From Panacagrimonas sp965216805 (GTDB lineage Bacteria > Pseudomonadota > Gammaproteobacteria > Nevskiales > Nevskiaceae), in contig NZ_CBDCGN010000002.1 of the NCBI RefSeq assembly GCF_965216805.1, positions 2,108,001 to 2,172,000 on the forward strand: a DNA stretch of 64,000 nucleotides. The letters are read 5' to 3'. Below, one piece after another: positions 15,640 to 24,505 of this stretch. Numbering within the stretch: position 1 is the stretch's first letter; every line of letters begins with the position of its first letter. The notes under the pieces were generated by a model, which did no database searches, was not told the DNA's origin, and saw nothing but the letters and a program-made list of their open reading frames with translations. The position numbers and the translations under genes were made by a program.

Positions 15640-16518
15640 TCAACCCGGCGCGCGCAGCGGCTTGTGGCCCCACATGCTCGGTACATCGTGGCGACCAACC
15701 GACCAGGACGCATCCACCACGCGCGCACCCCAGCCGAACTCGACTTCCACGCCCGATGGCGAGGCGCAGTAGAACGACACCATCTGGTCGTTGCTGTGCC
15801 GGCCAATGGTCGTGGTCAGGCAGTTGTCGCCGCCGAGGCGGTCGAAGGCATAGCCGACGTCGTCCAGCGACTTCACTTCGAGCATGAAGTGGTGGATGCG
15901 CTTGGGCACCGGGAATGCCGCCAGCGCCAGCGTGTGGTGACGACCGTTGCAGTGCAGAAAATAGGTCGGGATGACCATGCCGGGCGCGAGCGTCATGTCG
16001 ATGACGTCGGTCAGGCGGAAGCCCAGCACCTCGGTGTAGAAACGCAGCGCGACCTGGGCATCCGCCACGATCCGGACGAAATGGCCGATGCCCTGGTCGC
16101 CGGTCAGGAAGCCGCTGACACCGGCGCTGGCGACGAACGGCTGATCGCTGACTTCGCTGCCGCCGTAATAGATTTCCAGTGGCAGGCCGAAAGGGTCGGC
16201 AAATTCGATCAGGCCGAGCACCTTGCGCCTGCGCGCCAGCGCCTCGGCGCCGACCCGGACCTCGACACCCGCCTTGCGCAGCGTGTCGGCCATCTTCTCC
16301 ATCGCGGCCGCGCTCGCCACTTCGTAGCCGGCATAGGCCAGATCGTCTTCCTGGCCTTCATGCACGGCGATGCGCCAGGCGCGCGAATCCATGCGGAAGC
16401 AAGTGGCGTCCGGCTGTGCCGCCGCTTCCATCAGCCCGAGCTGCTGACCCAGGAAACGACGCCAGGCCGGCACATCCTTGACCGCAAAACCGAGGTATCC
16501 CAGACGCTCGACGCTCAT
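15640..16518 (-). CDS. bphC: 2,3-dihydroxybiphenyl 1,2-dioxygenase (BphC)
   Basis: A two-domain type I extradiol dioxygenase of 292 residues that opens the catechol ring next to the hydroxyls (meta cleavage) with Fe(II). The iron ligands are at the textbook positions His146, His210 and Glu260, and the second-shell residues His195, His241 and Tyr250 are also present. The start codon overlaps the bphB stop by four bases (ATGA), indicating translational coupling. Confidence 0.95.
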   Translation of the reverse strand: MSVERLGYLGFAVKDVPAWRRFLGQQLGLMEAAAQPDATCFRMDSRAWRIAVHEGQEDDLAYAGYEVASAAAMEKMADTLRKAGVEVRVGAEALARRRKVLGLIEFADPFGLPLEIYYGGSEVSDQPFVASAGVSGFLTGDQGIGHFVRIVADAQVALRFYTEVLGFRLTDVIDMTLAPGMVIPTYFLHCNGRHHTLALAAFPVPKRIHHFMLEVKSLDDVGYAFDRLGGDNCLTTTIGRHSNDQMVSFYCASPSGVEVEFGWGARVVDASWSVGRHDVPSMWGHKPLRAPG

Positions 16519-17360
16519 TGCTTGTCTCCTTTCAGAAGTTTCAGTTTTTCCGGCAGATCATGACCGCCCGCAGCAGAAAAGAAGCCGCGCACGCCGAGTC
16601 CGCCGTCGTAGTTCAGCAGGGAACCGGTGGCCGGCACGGCGTCGCTGCGGGAGGCGAAAAACACATAGGCTCCGGTGTACTCCTCGACCGCCGGCATGCG
16701 GCCAATCGGCAGCACATCGGCCAGCATGTCCGCCAGCGGCACCGAGGAAATGGATTGTTCGCTCAGCCCCAGCGAATTCGGCCCGCGAAGATCGGTGCCG
16801 ATGCCGCCGGGCGCCACGCCGTTGACGCGCACGTGCGGCGCCAGTTCGAAGGCGAGTTCGCGCACCAGTCCCACCACCGCATGCTTTGCGGCGGTGTACA
16901 GCGGGCCGCCGCCATTGGGATAAAAGCCAGCGTTGGAGATCGTGAAGATCACGCTGCCGCGACTTTCCACCAGGGCCGACAGGCAGGCCTTGACCGCGAG
17001 CAGATAGCCCTTGACGTTGACATGAAAGATCTCGTCGAACGCGGCGTCGATGCGGTCTTCCGGCAGGTCGACCAGCGGCGTCGAGTAATCCCAGATACCC
17101 GCGTTCGGAATCACGCAGTCGATGCGGCCGAAGCGTTCGGTGCAGCTGGTGGCGGCAGCCTTCTGGTCGGCCATCGACCGCACGTCACCGACACAGCCGA
17201 TCACCTTGTCGCCGTGCACCGCTTCAATCGCCGCCAGACGCTCGGCGGACTTGTCGAACACGGCCACGCGGGCACCCTCGGCAACGAAGCGGTCGACGAG
17301 CGCGCGCCCGAGTCCGGATGCTCCCCCGGTGATCAGGGCCACCTGGTCCTTGAGCCTCAT
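16515..17360 (-). CDS. bphB: cis-2,3-dihydrobiphenyl-2,3-diol dehydrogenase (BphB)
   Basis: A 281-residue SDR that re-aromatises the dihydrodiol to 2,3-dihydroxybiphenyl with NAD. The catalytic Ser142, Tyr155 and Lys159 are at the family positions; TGGASGLGRALVDRFVAEG, IPNAGIWDYST and FYPNGGGPLYTAAK are near-verbatim BphB motifs. It lies 50 bases after bphA4 and overlaps bphC. Confidence 0.95.
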   Translation of the reverse strand: MRLKDQVALITGGASGLGRALVDRFVAEGARVAVFDKSAERLAAIEAVHGDKVIGCVGDVRSMADQKAAATSCTERFGRIDCVIPNAGIWDYSTPLVDLPEDRIDAAFDEIFHVNVKGYLLAVKACLSALVESRGSVIFTISNAGFYPNGGGPLYTAAKHAVVGLVRELAFELAPHVRVNGVAPGGIGTDLRGPNSLGLSEQSISSVPLADMLADVLPIGRMPAVEEYTGAYVFFASRSDAVPATGSLLNYDGGLGVRGFFSAAGGHDLPEKLKLLKGDKQ

Positions 17361-17410
17361 GTTTCTCCTCCTCTCAATCGTTATGGTTCTGGCGTTGTCG
17401 TTCTGGGTGC

Positions 17411-18652
17411 TCAGCTTGGAGCTACCGAAGGGCGGGCACGCAGCAGGTCACGAAGCTTGGTCGCCGGATCACGCAGCTCCGGCAAGCTCACCGGGGTTCC
17501 GGCTTCCACGAGCCGGGCGGCCGTGGCGAAGTCCTTGGTGGCATCCACCGACATGGCGGCCAGCACCGCACCGTCGTGCACGCGCAGCATCAGCAGCGGA
17601 TGGCCGGACTCCGCATCGCCGCGCAGCAGCCAGCTGCCCAGGCCTTCGAAGTCGCCGATGGTCTGGATGCGATGTCCGGCAATCTCGGTCCAGGCGCGCG
17701 GAACCTGTGGCGAGGGTTCGGCGCGGCCAAGCATGGCGGCCGCCACGGTCGCCGCCTGGGCCTGACTGTTGAGATAGGTTTCCAGCGAGCGCTGGCCACC
17801 CCCGCGCAGCGGCCAGCACGCGGCATCCCCCGCCACGAACAGTTCGGGACAGGCGCTAAGGCCGGTGGCATCCACCGGCACGCCGCGCGCGCAGGCCAGC
17901 CCGGCCTGCTGCGCCAGCGCCGTGTCCGGCTCGGCCCCGACGCTGACCAGCACCGTGTCCGCTGAGACACGCAGGCCATCGGCGAAGGCCACGGCGTGCA
18001 CGCGACCGCCCTTGCCTTCGAATGCCGTGACCCGGGCATTGCGCTGCACCACCACGCCGAGCGCTTCCAGCCGTTCCCGGCACCAGGCCCCGAGCCGACG
18101 GCCCAGTACGCGCAGCAGCAGTTCATCGGCCGATTCGAGAATCCTGACTTCGGCACCGGTCTTGCGCGCCGTCGTGGCGACCTCGCAGCCGATCAGTCCG
18201 CCGCCGACGATCAGCAGCGACATCCCGGGCCCGATACGGCTGCGCAGATTTGCGCTGTCGACCTGATCGCGCAGGCTCAGCACGCCCTCGAGTTCGGCAC
18301 CCGGAAGGTTCAGCGTCCTCGCACGGGCGCCGGTGGCCAGCAACAGGCGGTCATAGGTCAGGTGCGTGCCCGCAGGCAGATGCAGCCTGCGGTGCGCAAG
18401 GTCGATCTGCTGCACGCGCGCACCGGCATGAATTTCCACGGCGGCATCGGCGTACCAGTCGGCATCGAGCAGCGGCGGGGCCTCCGCCACTGCGCCGGAC
18501 AGCACTGACTTCGACAACGAGGGGCGGTCGTAAGCCGGCACCGGCTCGTCGCCGAACAAATGGACGCGGCCGTCGTAGCACTGGTCCCGCAGGCTGCGCG
18601 CAGCCGAGGCCCCGGCCAAACCAAACCCGACAATGGCGATGTCCCGGATCAC
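17411..18652 (-). CDS. bphA4: Biphenyl dioxygenase ferredoxin reductase (BphA4)
   Basis: An FAD-containing NADH:ferredoxin oxidoreductase of 413 residues that feeds electrons to the Rieske ferredoxin. There is an N-terminal FAD Rossmann motif (VGFGLAGASAARSLR), PAYDRPSLSK near residue 40, a second NADH Rossmann motif (IVGGGLIGCEVA) near residue 150, and the FAD-binding LFVAGDAACW. The start overlaps the ferredoxin stop by four bases (18649-18652). Here bphA4 follows A3 directly, without the extra orf found in some bph clusters. Confidence 0.93.
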   Translation of the reverse strand: MIRDIAIVGFGLAGASAARSLRDQCYDGRVHLFGDEPVPAYDRPSLSKSVLSGAVAEAPPLLDADWYADAAVEIHAGARVQQIDLAHRRLHLPAGTHLTYDRLLLATGARARTLNLPGAELEGVLSLRDQVDSANLRSRIGPGMSLLIVGGGLIGCEVATTARKTGAEVRILESADELLLRVLGRRLGAWCRERLEALGVVVQRNARVTAFEGKGGRVHAVAFADGLRVSADTVLVSVGAEPDTALAQQAGLACARGVPVDATGLSACPELFVAGDAACWPLRGGGQRSLETYLNSQAQAATVAAAMLGRAEPSPQVPRAWTEIAGHRIQTIGDFEGLGSWLLRGDAESGHPLLMLRVHDGAVLAAMSVDATKDFATAARLVEAGTPVSLPELRDPATKLRDLLRARPSVAPS

Positions 18653-18975
18653 GGTGTGGCCGCGGCCGCGTCGAAATCGACGAACACCTCATCGCCCTCG
18701 ACCCGCACGGCAAAGGTTCGCAGCGCGCCCTTGGCCGGTGCCGAGCGCACCTTGCCGGTCCGCACGCAGAACTTGCCCATGTGCAGCGAGCATTCGACGA
18801 CATCTCCATCGAGGTAGCCGTCCGACAGCGACCACTCGCCATGCGTGCAGCGGTCCTGGGTGGCGAAGAATTTGCCGTCGACATTGAACAACGCAATCGG
18901 AATCGCGAACTGATCCAGCTTCAGTGCTTCGCCCTCGGCCACATCGCTGCGGCCACAGACTTTTACGAACGCCAT
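18649..18975 (-). CDS. bphA3: Biphenyl dioxygenase Rieske ferredoxin (BphA3)
   Basis: A 108-residue Rieske-type ferredoxin. The [2Fe-2S] ligands are Cys43 and His45 (CTHG) and Cys62 and His65 (CSLHMG). It carries single electrons from BphA4 to the terminal oxygenase. It is ten bases downstream of bphA2 and overlaps bphA4. Confidence 0.95.
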   Translation of the reverse strand: MAFVKVCGRSDVAEGEALKLDQFAIPIALFNVDGKFFATQDRCTHGEWSLSDGYLDGDVVECSLHMGKFCVRTGKVRSAPAKGALRTFAVRVEGDEVFVDFDAAAATP

Positions 18976-18985
18976 GGTCTGCCTC

Positions 18986-19552
18986 TCAGAAGAAAATGCT
19001 GAGGTTGTTCGACATCAGCGTGCCCTGGTCGATCAGGATGGTCCGCCGCGCGATCTTGAAGCGCATCCCGGTGTCGCTGCGACGCAACACGTCACGACGC
19101 TCGCCCGCGAAGATGTCGACCTGCCGTTCGAGACGGTTGCGGTAGACCAGGAATGCGGAACTGACCTCGTAACTGTCGTGCTCGCTGCCGGGGCTGATCA
19201 TCACGTTGGTGACCATATGACGCGTGCGCGAGGGCGGGTTCTCGGCCCAGCCGAACTCGCTCAGGGCCTTGCGCACGCGGCCGTACATGGTGGCGTAGGT
19301 GTCATCGAAGTGGGCGAAGTCGTGGTCGCCGCTGTACTCGCGATCGGCCTCGCGCATCATGCGGGTGGTGCGCAGCGGCATGAAGTAGCGCAGGTCGGCT
19401 TCCATCAGGCCCAGCCAGGCCTCGTAGGCGCGGCTGTCGAGCAGCGCCGCCTCGCGGTAGTAGAACTGCTCGATCTCCTGTTGCAGCAGAGGATCGGTGG
19501 GCTTGGCGCTCATCTGCATCAGACTGGCGAGGTCCATTTTTTCAATTGTCAT
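18986..19552 (-). CDS. bphA2: Biphenyl dioxygenase small (beta) subunit (BphA2)
   Basis: The 188-residue structural beta subunit of the alpha3beta3 terminal dioxygenase. It has the family landmarks EIEQFYYREAALLDSRAYE, the acidic middle part, and a C-terminal RRTILIDQGTLMSNNLSIFF that packs against the alpha subunit. It has no metal ligands of its own, as expected. The gene follows bphA1 by 32 bases. Confidence 0.95.
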   Translation of the reverse strand: MTIEKMDLASLMQMSAKPTDPLLQQEIEQFYYREAALLDSRAYEAWLGLMEADLRYFMPLRTTRMMREADREYSGDHDFAHFDDTYATMYGRVRKALSEFGWAENPPSRTRHMVTNVMISPGSEHDSYEVSSAFLVYRNRLERQVDIFAGERRDVLRRSDTGMRFKIARRTILIDQGTLMSNNLSIFF

Positions 19553-19584
19553 GGGGGTGCTCCGGAATTGGCGGTCGGCAGAGA

Positions 19585-20958
19585 TCAGGGCTTGAGCGTG
19601 TCCCAGCTGGGCTCGGACATCATCCGCGCCCAGTGCTGGTACATGCCGCGCGCCGCCTCCTCACCGTAGACGTAGCCAATGCGGCCCGGAAAATTGGGAT
19701 CGTCGGTCCGCGAGCGGCCCAGGCCCATCTGTGCATTCAGCGGCCGGCTGCGCGCCTTGTGGCCGCGCAGCACCTTCTGGATCTCCACCCAGTTCTCGCC
19801 GTCGTCCTGCTCCAGCACGCCGCCGGCGGAGAAGGTGCGGATGTTCTGGCGACGGAACTCTTCCTTGATTTCGGGCGGCGCGTCGGCATCGACGAGCGCG
19901 AAGGCCCAGACCTCGATCTCGTTGGGGCCGCGCGGATGCCAGGTGCGGATGGTGTTGATGCCGGGCAGGAACGAACAGGTCGGGAAGATGGTGGTGTGCT
20001 GCCCGAACATGTGCTTGGCCGGCATCTGGTCGAGGCGACCCGCAGCAATGTCAGCCGCCGCGCCCTCGGTCCAGTACTGCGTGACCTGCGGCCCCATGAC
20101 GCCCATCAGGATGCCGGGTTCATCGACATACCATCCAGCGCCGTGGCCACCCCAGGCGGCACGAAACTGGTTGCCCTGGGTGGGGATCTGGGCGTCGGCG
20201 AGGCTCATTTCGGGCGGCATGCCCGCGAGCAGGCCCGACAGGTGCGACACCGTACCGGCGTGGTACATGTCACTGCAGAACTGCTCGGCCGCGAACTTCC
20301 AGTTGCAGGGGATCACCCACTTCTGAATGCCGCCGATGGCCTCGGTGCCGGCCGGCGTGCGATCGAGCATCACATCCATGTAGGGCTTGGCGTCGCCGAT
20401 GTAGGTTTCCAGATCGGGCGCTTCGGCGTCCCAGTTGGCGAACACCAGGCCCTTGTAGATCTGCACGCGCGCCTGCAGCGGGCCCCAGTCGGCCTTGTCG
20501 AAGCCGCATTCGTGTTCCTTCTTCGAGCAGTACGCGGTGTCCTCGTAGGGCACGCTGACCAGATTGCCGGCAATGTCGTAGGCCCAGCCGTGATAGCTGC
20601 AGGTGAACGCCTTGGCATTGCCGGCGTCCGATCGGCAGATGCGCATGCCGCGATGACGGCACTGGTTGAGGAACACCCGGATGCTGCGGTCCTTCTGGCG
20701 CGCCATGATCACCGGGTCTTCGCCCATGTAGGTGGTCAGATAGTCACCGACCTTGGGCACGTGGCTGACGTGCCCGAGCAGTAGCCAGGAGCGCGCGAAC
20801 ACCCGCTCCAGTTCCAGCTCGTAGAGGTCCGCATCGGAGTAGATGCGCGGGTCCAGCAGACCCTTGTCCTGATCCACCAGTGCGCGTATCGCCTCCGGCG
20901 TCCAGGTTCGCTTGAACCGCAAGGGCACTTCTGCGGCACCGTTGTTTGTGTCACTCAT
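19585..20958 (-). CDS. bphA1: Biphenyl 2,3-dioxygenase large (alpha) subunit (BphA1)
   Basis: The 457-residue terminal oxygenase adds O2 to biphenyl to give the cis-2,3-dihydrodiol. The Rieske cluster ligands are Cys100, His102, Cys120 and His123, at the classic positions. The mononuclear iron ligands are His233, His239 and Asp386, with the bridging Asp230 (FCSDMYH). The specificity segment (region III) reads GINTIRT at 333-339, close to the KF707 type (AINTIRT) and unlike the LB400 type, as I recall them. A strong GGAGGAG precedes the start by eight bases. It is the first structural gene after bphR1. Confidence 0.96.
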   Translation of the reverse strand: MSDTNNGAAEVPLRFKRTWTPEAIRALVDQDKGLLDPRIYSDADLYELELERVFARSWLLLGHVSHVPKVGDYLTTYMGEDPVIMARQKDRSIRVFLNQCRHRGMRICRSDAGNAKAFTCSYHGWAYDIAGNLVSVPYEDTAYCSKKEHECGFDKADWGPLQARVQIYKGLVFANWDAEAPDLETYIGDAKPYMDVMLDRTPAGTEAIGGIQKWVIPCNWKFAAEQFCSDMYHAGTVSHLSGLLAGMPPEMSLADAQIPTQGNQFRAAWGGHGAGWYVDEPGILMGVMGPQVTQYWTEGAAADIAAGRLDQMPAKHMFGQHTTIFPTCSFLPGINTIRTWHPRGPNEIEVWAFALVDADAPPEIKEEFRRQNIRTFSAGGVLEQDDGENWVEIQKVLRGHKARSRPLNAQMGLGRSRTDDPNFPGRIGYVYGEEAARGMYQHWARMMSEPSWDTLKP

Positions 20959-20979
20959 GTCTCACTCCTCCAATGACCT

Positions 20980-20994
20980 GCGCCTGTACGGCGC
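20980..20994 (-). repeat. Short hairpin in the bphA1 leader
   Basis: GCGCC, five bases, GGCGC: a perfect 5-bp stem in the 51-base gap between bphR1 and bphA1, just upstream of the bphA1 ribosome binding site. On the transcribed strand a T7 run precedes rather than follows it, so it is not a bphR1 terminator. It could be a leader structure or an operator. Confidence 0.3.
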
Positions 20995-21009
20995 TAAAAA
21001 AATTTCTGT

Positions 21010-21750
21010 TCAACCAACAAGAAAAAGACCGACCGAGGGTAGCAGCCCATGCTGGCGCACCGCCTCCAGCGAGGCCTCGATGTGGGATTTCAGCAGCGAC
21101 GCACACAGGGCCCCGTCGCGTGCCAGCGCGGCATCGTGCAGCGCCTGGTGTTCCGCGTTCACATCGCGCTCTGGCGACGGGTGATGGGCGGTCAAGCGCC
21201 GATACCGCTCCATGTGCAGGTAAAGCACCGCGCGAAAGCGCCGCGACCACAGCGAGGGGCAGGCACTCAGCAGTGCTTCGTGGAAGTCGCGATTGCAGCG
21301 CTCCCATTGCTCGAACCAGACCCCGGGATTCTTCACCGTGCGCGAATGGATACGCGACAGCCGGTCAAACGTGGTCGTGACCTCAGACCGCCATTGGTCA
21401 TCGCCCAGACGGACGCTCTGGCGCAGGGTCTCGCACTCGATCAGCACGCGCGTGCGCGTCAGGTCTTCCATGTCGGCCAGCGACATCGGCGCCACGCGAA
21501 AGCCACGCTGCGCCTCGGCGTGTGCCAGGCCTTCGGACACCAGCAGGGACAGGGCTTCGCGCATCGTTCCGCCGCTGACCTCGTAGCTGTCCTTGAGGTG
21601 GGCCACAGCGAGCCGCGAGCCCGAAGCCAGGTGCCCTTCCAGGATGTCGCGGCGCAGACGATGCACGGTCGACTCGATCAGGCTGCGCGCAGCGCTGCCG
21701 TCGCTCGCTGCAGCACCGACTCGGGACACATGCTGCGCGTTTCCTTCCAT
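21010..21750 (-). CDS. bphR1: GntR-family (FCD) regulator, BphR1-like
   Basis: A 246-residue regulator: an N-terminal winged helix (SLIESTVHRLRRDILEGHL, then SGGTMREALSLLVSEGLA, residues ~25-90) followed by an all-helical FCD effector domain with metal-type ligands (CNRDFHEALL, EHQALHDAAL). GntR proteins at this position control biphenyl operons and sense pathway intermediates such as HOPDA. GGAGGGG lies six bases before the ATG at 21750. It is on the same strand and only 51 bases ahead of bphA1, so it may also be part of the transcript it controls. Confidence 0.88.
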   Translation of the reverse strand: MEGNAQHVSRVGAAASDGSAARSLIESTVHRLRRDILEGHLASGSRLAVAHLKDSYEVSGGTMREALSLLVSEGLAHAEAQRGFRVAPMSLADMEDLTRTRVLIECETLRQSVRLGDDQWRSEVTTTFDRLSRIHSRTVKNPGVWFEQWERCNRDFHEALLSACPSLWSRRFRAVLYLHMERYRRLTAHHPSPERDVNAEHQALHDAALARDGALCASLLKSHIEASLEAVRQHGLLPSVGLFLVG

Positions 21751-21814
21751 CTGACGTCCCCTCCAGTCTTTGCTGAACTGCGCGCAACCGGCTGCGCTGG
21801 GGAGATGTATATCC

Positions 21815-21828
21815 TATTTTTCAAAATA
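21815..21828 (-). promoter_or_regulatory. AT-rich inverted repeat, candidate bphR1 operator/promoter
   Basis: TATTTT, TC, AAAATA: a perfect 6-bp dyad in an AT-rich island about 65 bases upstream of bphR1, in an otherwise GC-rich region. Next to it is TATACA, a possible -10 on the minus strand without a good -35. Position and symmetry suit an operator for BphR1 autoregulation. Confidence 0.35.
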
Positions 21829-22013
21829 TCGACATTTTACCCGCCCATTCTTTTGCATTGATTCGGCGAAGCTCACGACGACGATGCTGGGTTGGCGATT
21901 CCCCGTCTTTGAGCTGCCGCGGATCGGCCCCCAGCTCGATCTGCCGGTCTCGCTCAGTACCATCTCGCTCGACACGCGCGACGGGGGATTCTGGAAGCGC
22001 GCCCCGGCCGCGC

Positions 22014-23150
22014 TCAGAGCCTCAGGCTCTTCGCGATGATGTTGCGCTGGATCTCGCTGGTGCCCTCGCCGATCACGTAGACGAAGGCGTCGCGGTGGAA
22101 GCGGCCCACGGCGTGGTCGCGCATGATGCCGGCGCCGCCGTGGATGCGGATGGCCTGTTCGGTGACGTGCAACGCGCATTCGCTGGCGGTCAGCTTGACC
22201 TTGGCGGCGGTGGCGGCATCGAGCGTGTTCTGCTCGATGCGCCAGGCGCCGTAGTACACCAGCCAGCGCGCCGCCTCGATCTGCGCGGCCATGTCGGCCA
22301 GCTTGTGCGCGATGGCCTGGTAATGGCCGATGCGCTTGCCGCCCACTTCCCGATCACGCGCGTAGGCAATCGCCGCGTCGAGCGCGCCCTGGGCCATGCC
22401 GACGCAGTTGGCGGCGACGCCGACACGGTTCTCGGAAAGACATTCCAGGATGATGGGGTAAGTGCCTTCCCGCCCACCGAGCAGCGCCTCGTCCGGCACG
22501 AAGGCCTCGTCGATGTGGATCAGCCCGGTCTCCGAGGCGCGGATGCCTTCCTTGGCCATTTTGTGAATCACGATGCCGGGGTTGGGCAGTTCGACGATGA
22601 ACAGGCTCACGGCCTCGGGCGTGAGTTCCGGCCGCGTGCGCGCGGCCAGCAGCACGAAGTCGGCAATCGGTGAGTTGGTGATGTACATCTTGCTGCCGCT
22701 GATGCGGTAGCCGCCGGGCACCTTGGTGGCGCGCGTCCGCAGGGCGCGGATGTTGGACCCGCCCTCGGGCTCGCTGAGGCCGAAGCAGGAAATGAGCTCG
22801 CCCCGCAGACCCGGTGCGAAGTACTTCGCCTTCTGCTCGGCCGTGCCGCTGCGCCAGATCGGCCACAGGCCCATGTGCGCCTGCACCGACCAGGTGGAGG
22901 CGAATGCCTGGCTGACGCGGCTCATCTCCTCGCGCGCCAGGCATTCGCCGAGCTTGTCGAAGCCCGAGCCGCCGTCGGCTTCCGGATAGCGGATGCCGAT
23001 CAGGCCCATGTCGCCCCACTGGCGGATCATTTCCTTCGGGAAGCGTTCCTCGTCGTCGCAGGCACGGGCAATCGGCGCGACCTCGGTCTGGAAGAAGCGG
23101 CGGACGGTGTCGCGCAGCATTTCCTGCTGCGGGGTGATTGAGAAATCCAT
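22014..23150 (-). CDS. Acyl-CoA dehydrogenase
   Basis: A canonical 378-residue FAD acyl-CoA dehydrogenase: GLSEPEGGSN, KMYITNSPIADF, and the catalytic Glu in VIGEGTSEIQRNIIAK near the C-terminus (MCAD-type position). It removes hydrogen from an acyl-CoA at C2-C3. The gene starts three bases after the neighbouring SDR stop, so the pair is an operon. The 263 bases downstream (to bphR1) hold no gene apart from the AT-rich dyad. Confidence 0.88.
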   Translation of the reverse strand: MDFSITPQQEMLRDTVRRFFQTEVAPIARACDDEERFPKEMIRQWGDMGLIGIRYPEADGGSGFDKLGECLAREEMSRVSQAFASTWSVQAHMGLWPIWRSGTAEQKAKYFAPGLRGELISCFGLSEPEGGSNIRALRTRATKVPGGYRISGSKMYITNSPIADFVLLAARTRPELTPEAVSLFIVELPNPGIVIHKMAKEGIRASETGLIHIDEAFVPDEALLGGREGTYPIILECLSENRVGVAANCVGMAQGALDAAIAYARDREVGGKRIGHYQAIAHKLADMAAQIEAARWLVYYGAWRIEQNTLDAATAAKVKLTASECALHVTEQAIRIHGGAGIMRDHAVGRFHRDAFVYVIGEGTSEIQRNIIAKSLRL

Positions 23151-23153
23151 CGA

Positions 23154-24029
23154 TCAGTTTCCTTCGGGAGTCTTGAGAAAATCAGGGAGCGCGGTCTTGC
23201 CGAACGGGTCGAACGCCGGCATGGACTGGTGTTCCGGAACCATGTGCAGATGCTTGGCCAGGCGCAGGCCGCCGTCCACCGGCAGCACCACGCCGGTGAT
23301 GTAGGCCGCGGCCTCGGACAGCAGGAAGCAGATCGACGCCGACACCTCGGCCTCGGTGCCCATGCGCTGGTAGGGGATCAGGCTGCGCCGCGCCTTGAGC
23401 CGCTGCTGGAACTCCGCGTTATAGGTGCCCATGCCGCTGGTGGCGATGGAACCGGGCGCCACCGCGTTGACGCGCACGCCCCGGTGCACCCATTCCAGGG
23501 CAGCGGTCTGGGTGAGGTTGATCATGCCGGCCCGCGCGGCGCCGGTGTGGCCCATGCTGGGCATGCCGAAATCGACGATGGCGACCACGTTGACGATGGC
23601 GCCGCCGTGGGCCTCCATCCACTGCTGGTAGACCTCGCGCATCACGGTGAACCCGCCATTGAGATTGTTGCGCACCACCGCGTCCCAGCCCTTGTCGGAA
23701 ATGTCGCGCAGCGCGCTCGGGAACTGTCCGCCCGCGTTGTTCACCAGGCCATCGATGCGGCCGTGTTCCGCAAGGATGGCCGCCACGCCCTCGCGCACCG
23801 CAGTCGCAGCGCGGATGTCGATGACGCGAAGGCTGCAGGCCAGGCCGTCCTGCGCGAGTTCGTCGCGCACGCGCTCCAGCTTTTCGAGCCTGCGGCCGAC
23901 CAGCACCGGCATCGCGCCCAACGTGGCCACTTCGTGCGCCGTGCAGCGGCCGATGCCGGAGCCGGCGCCGGTGACGATCACGACCTGGCCGCCGAGCAGT
24001 TGCGGCCGCAGCGCAGACCGATAGCTCAT
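23154..24029 (-). CDS. Enoyl-CoA reductase-like SDR (AtuG-like)
   Basis: A 291-residue SDR with TGAGSGIGRCTA and VNNAGGQFPS. Where classical SDRs have Tyr-x3-Lys it reads HTGAARAG (His161), the pattern of peroxisomal trans-2-enoyl-CoA reductase-like enzymes and of AtuG in the citronellol pathway. The substrate is therefore probably an unsaturated or branched acyl-CoA rather than an alcohol. A long C-terminal tail follows VVLPVDGGLRL. It is co-transcribed with the downstream acyl-CoA dehydrogenase. Confidence 0.75.
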   Translation of the reverse strand: MSYRSALRPQLLGGQVVIVTGAGSGIGRCTAHEVATLGAMPVLVGRRLEKLERVRDELAQDGLACSLRVIDIRAATAVREGVAAILAEHGRIDGLVNNAGGQFPSALRDISDKGWDAVVRNNLNGGFTVMREVYQQWMEAHGGAIVNVVAIVDFGMPSMGHTGAARAGMINLTQTAALEWVHRGVRVNAVAPGSIATSGMGTYNAEFQQRLKARRSLIPYQRMGTEAEVSASICFLLSEAAAYITGVVLPVDGGLRLAKHLHMVPEHQSMPAFDPFGKTALPDFLKTPEGN

Positions 24030-24144
24030 GCGCCGGTCTCCACCCGCAGGCGCAGGCTCACTGGTCCGGCCTGCCGATTTGGCTTAGCTTCGCGCCTCGC
24101 TGCCGCCCTGTTCATCGTCCGGTTCCCTGTCCCACGTCGATTCC

Positions 24145-24498
24145 ATGTCGCTCGCCGCCGTCCTGCACCTGATCCTGCACGTCCTGGCTCCCGGGCTGGT
24201 CGCCTGGTTTTTCTTCCGCCCAGGCCGGCGCCGAGCCTGGGGAATCATGCTGGCGACGATGGTGGTGGACCTCGATCACCTGCTGGCCACGCCGATCTAT
24301 GATCCCGACCGTTGCAGCATCGGCTTTCATCCGCTGCACACGCTGCCGGTCATCGCGGTCTATATCGGCCTTACGCTGCTGCCGCGCACCCGCCTCATCG
24401 GCCTGGGGCTGATGCTGCACATGCTGCTGGACTTTTCCGACTGCGCCGTGCAGCGCGGGTTTTCCGACGCGCTGTCGCGGCTGCTCGGCACGAACTGA
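24145..24498 (+). CDS. DUF6122 family membrane protein
   Basis: A 117-residue protein with three or four membrane segments. The conserved polar pattern is VVDLDHLLATPIYDPDRCS, GFHPLHT and MLLDFSDC: His and Asp residues arranged as in membrane metal-dependent hydrolase-like proteins. Function is unknown. It is a lone plus-strand gene between two minus-strand operons, ending seven bases from the atuA stop, and is probably unrelated to the pathways around it. Confidence 0.7.
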   Translation: MSLAAVLHLILHVLAPGLVAWFFFRPGRRRAWGIMLATMVVDLDHLLATPIYDPDRCSIGFHPLHTLPVIAVYIGLTLLPRTRLIGLGLMLHMLLDFSDCAVQRGFSDALSRLLGTN

Positions 24499-24505
24499 GA
24501 GCACG

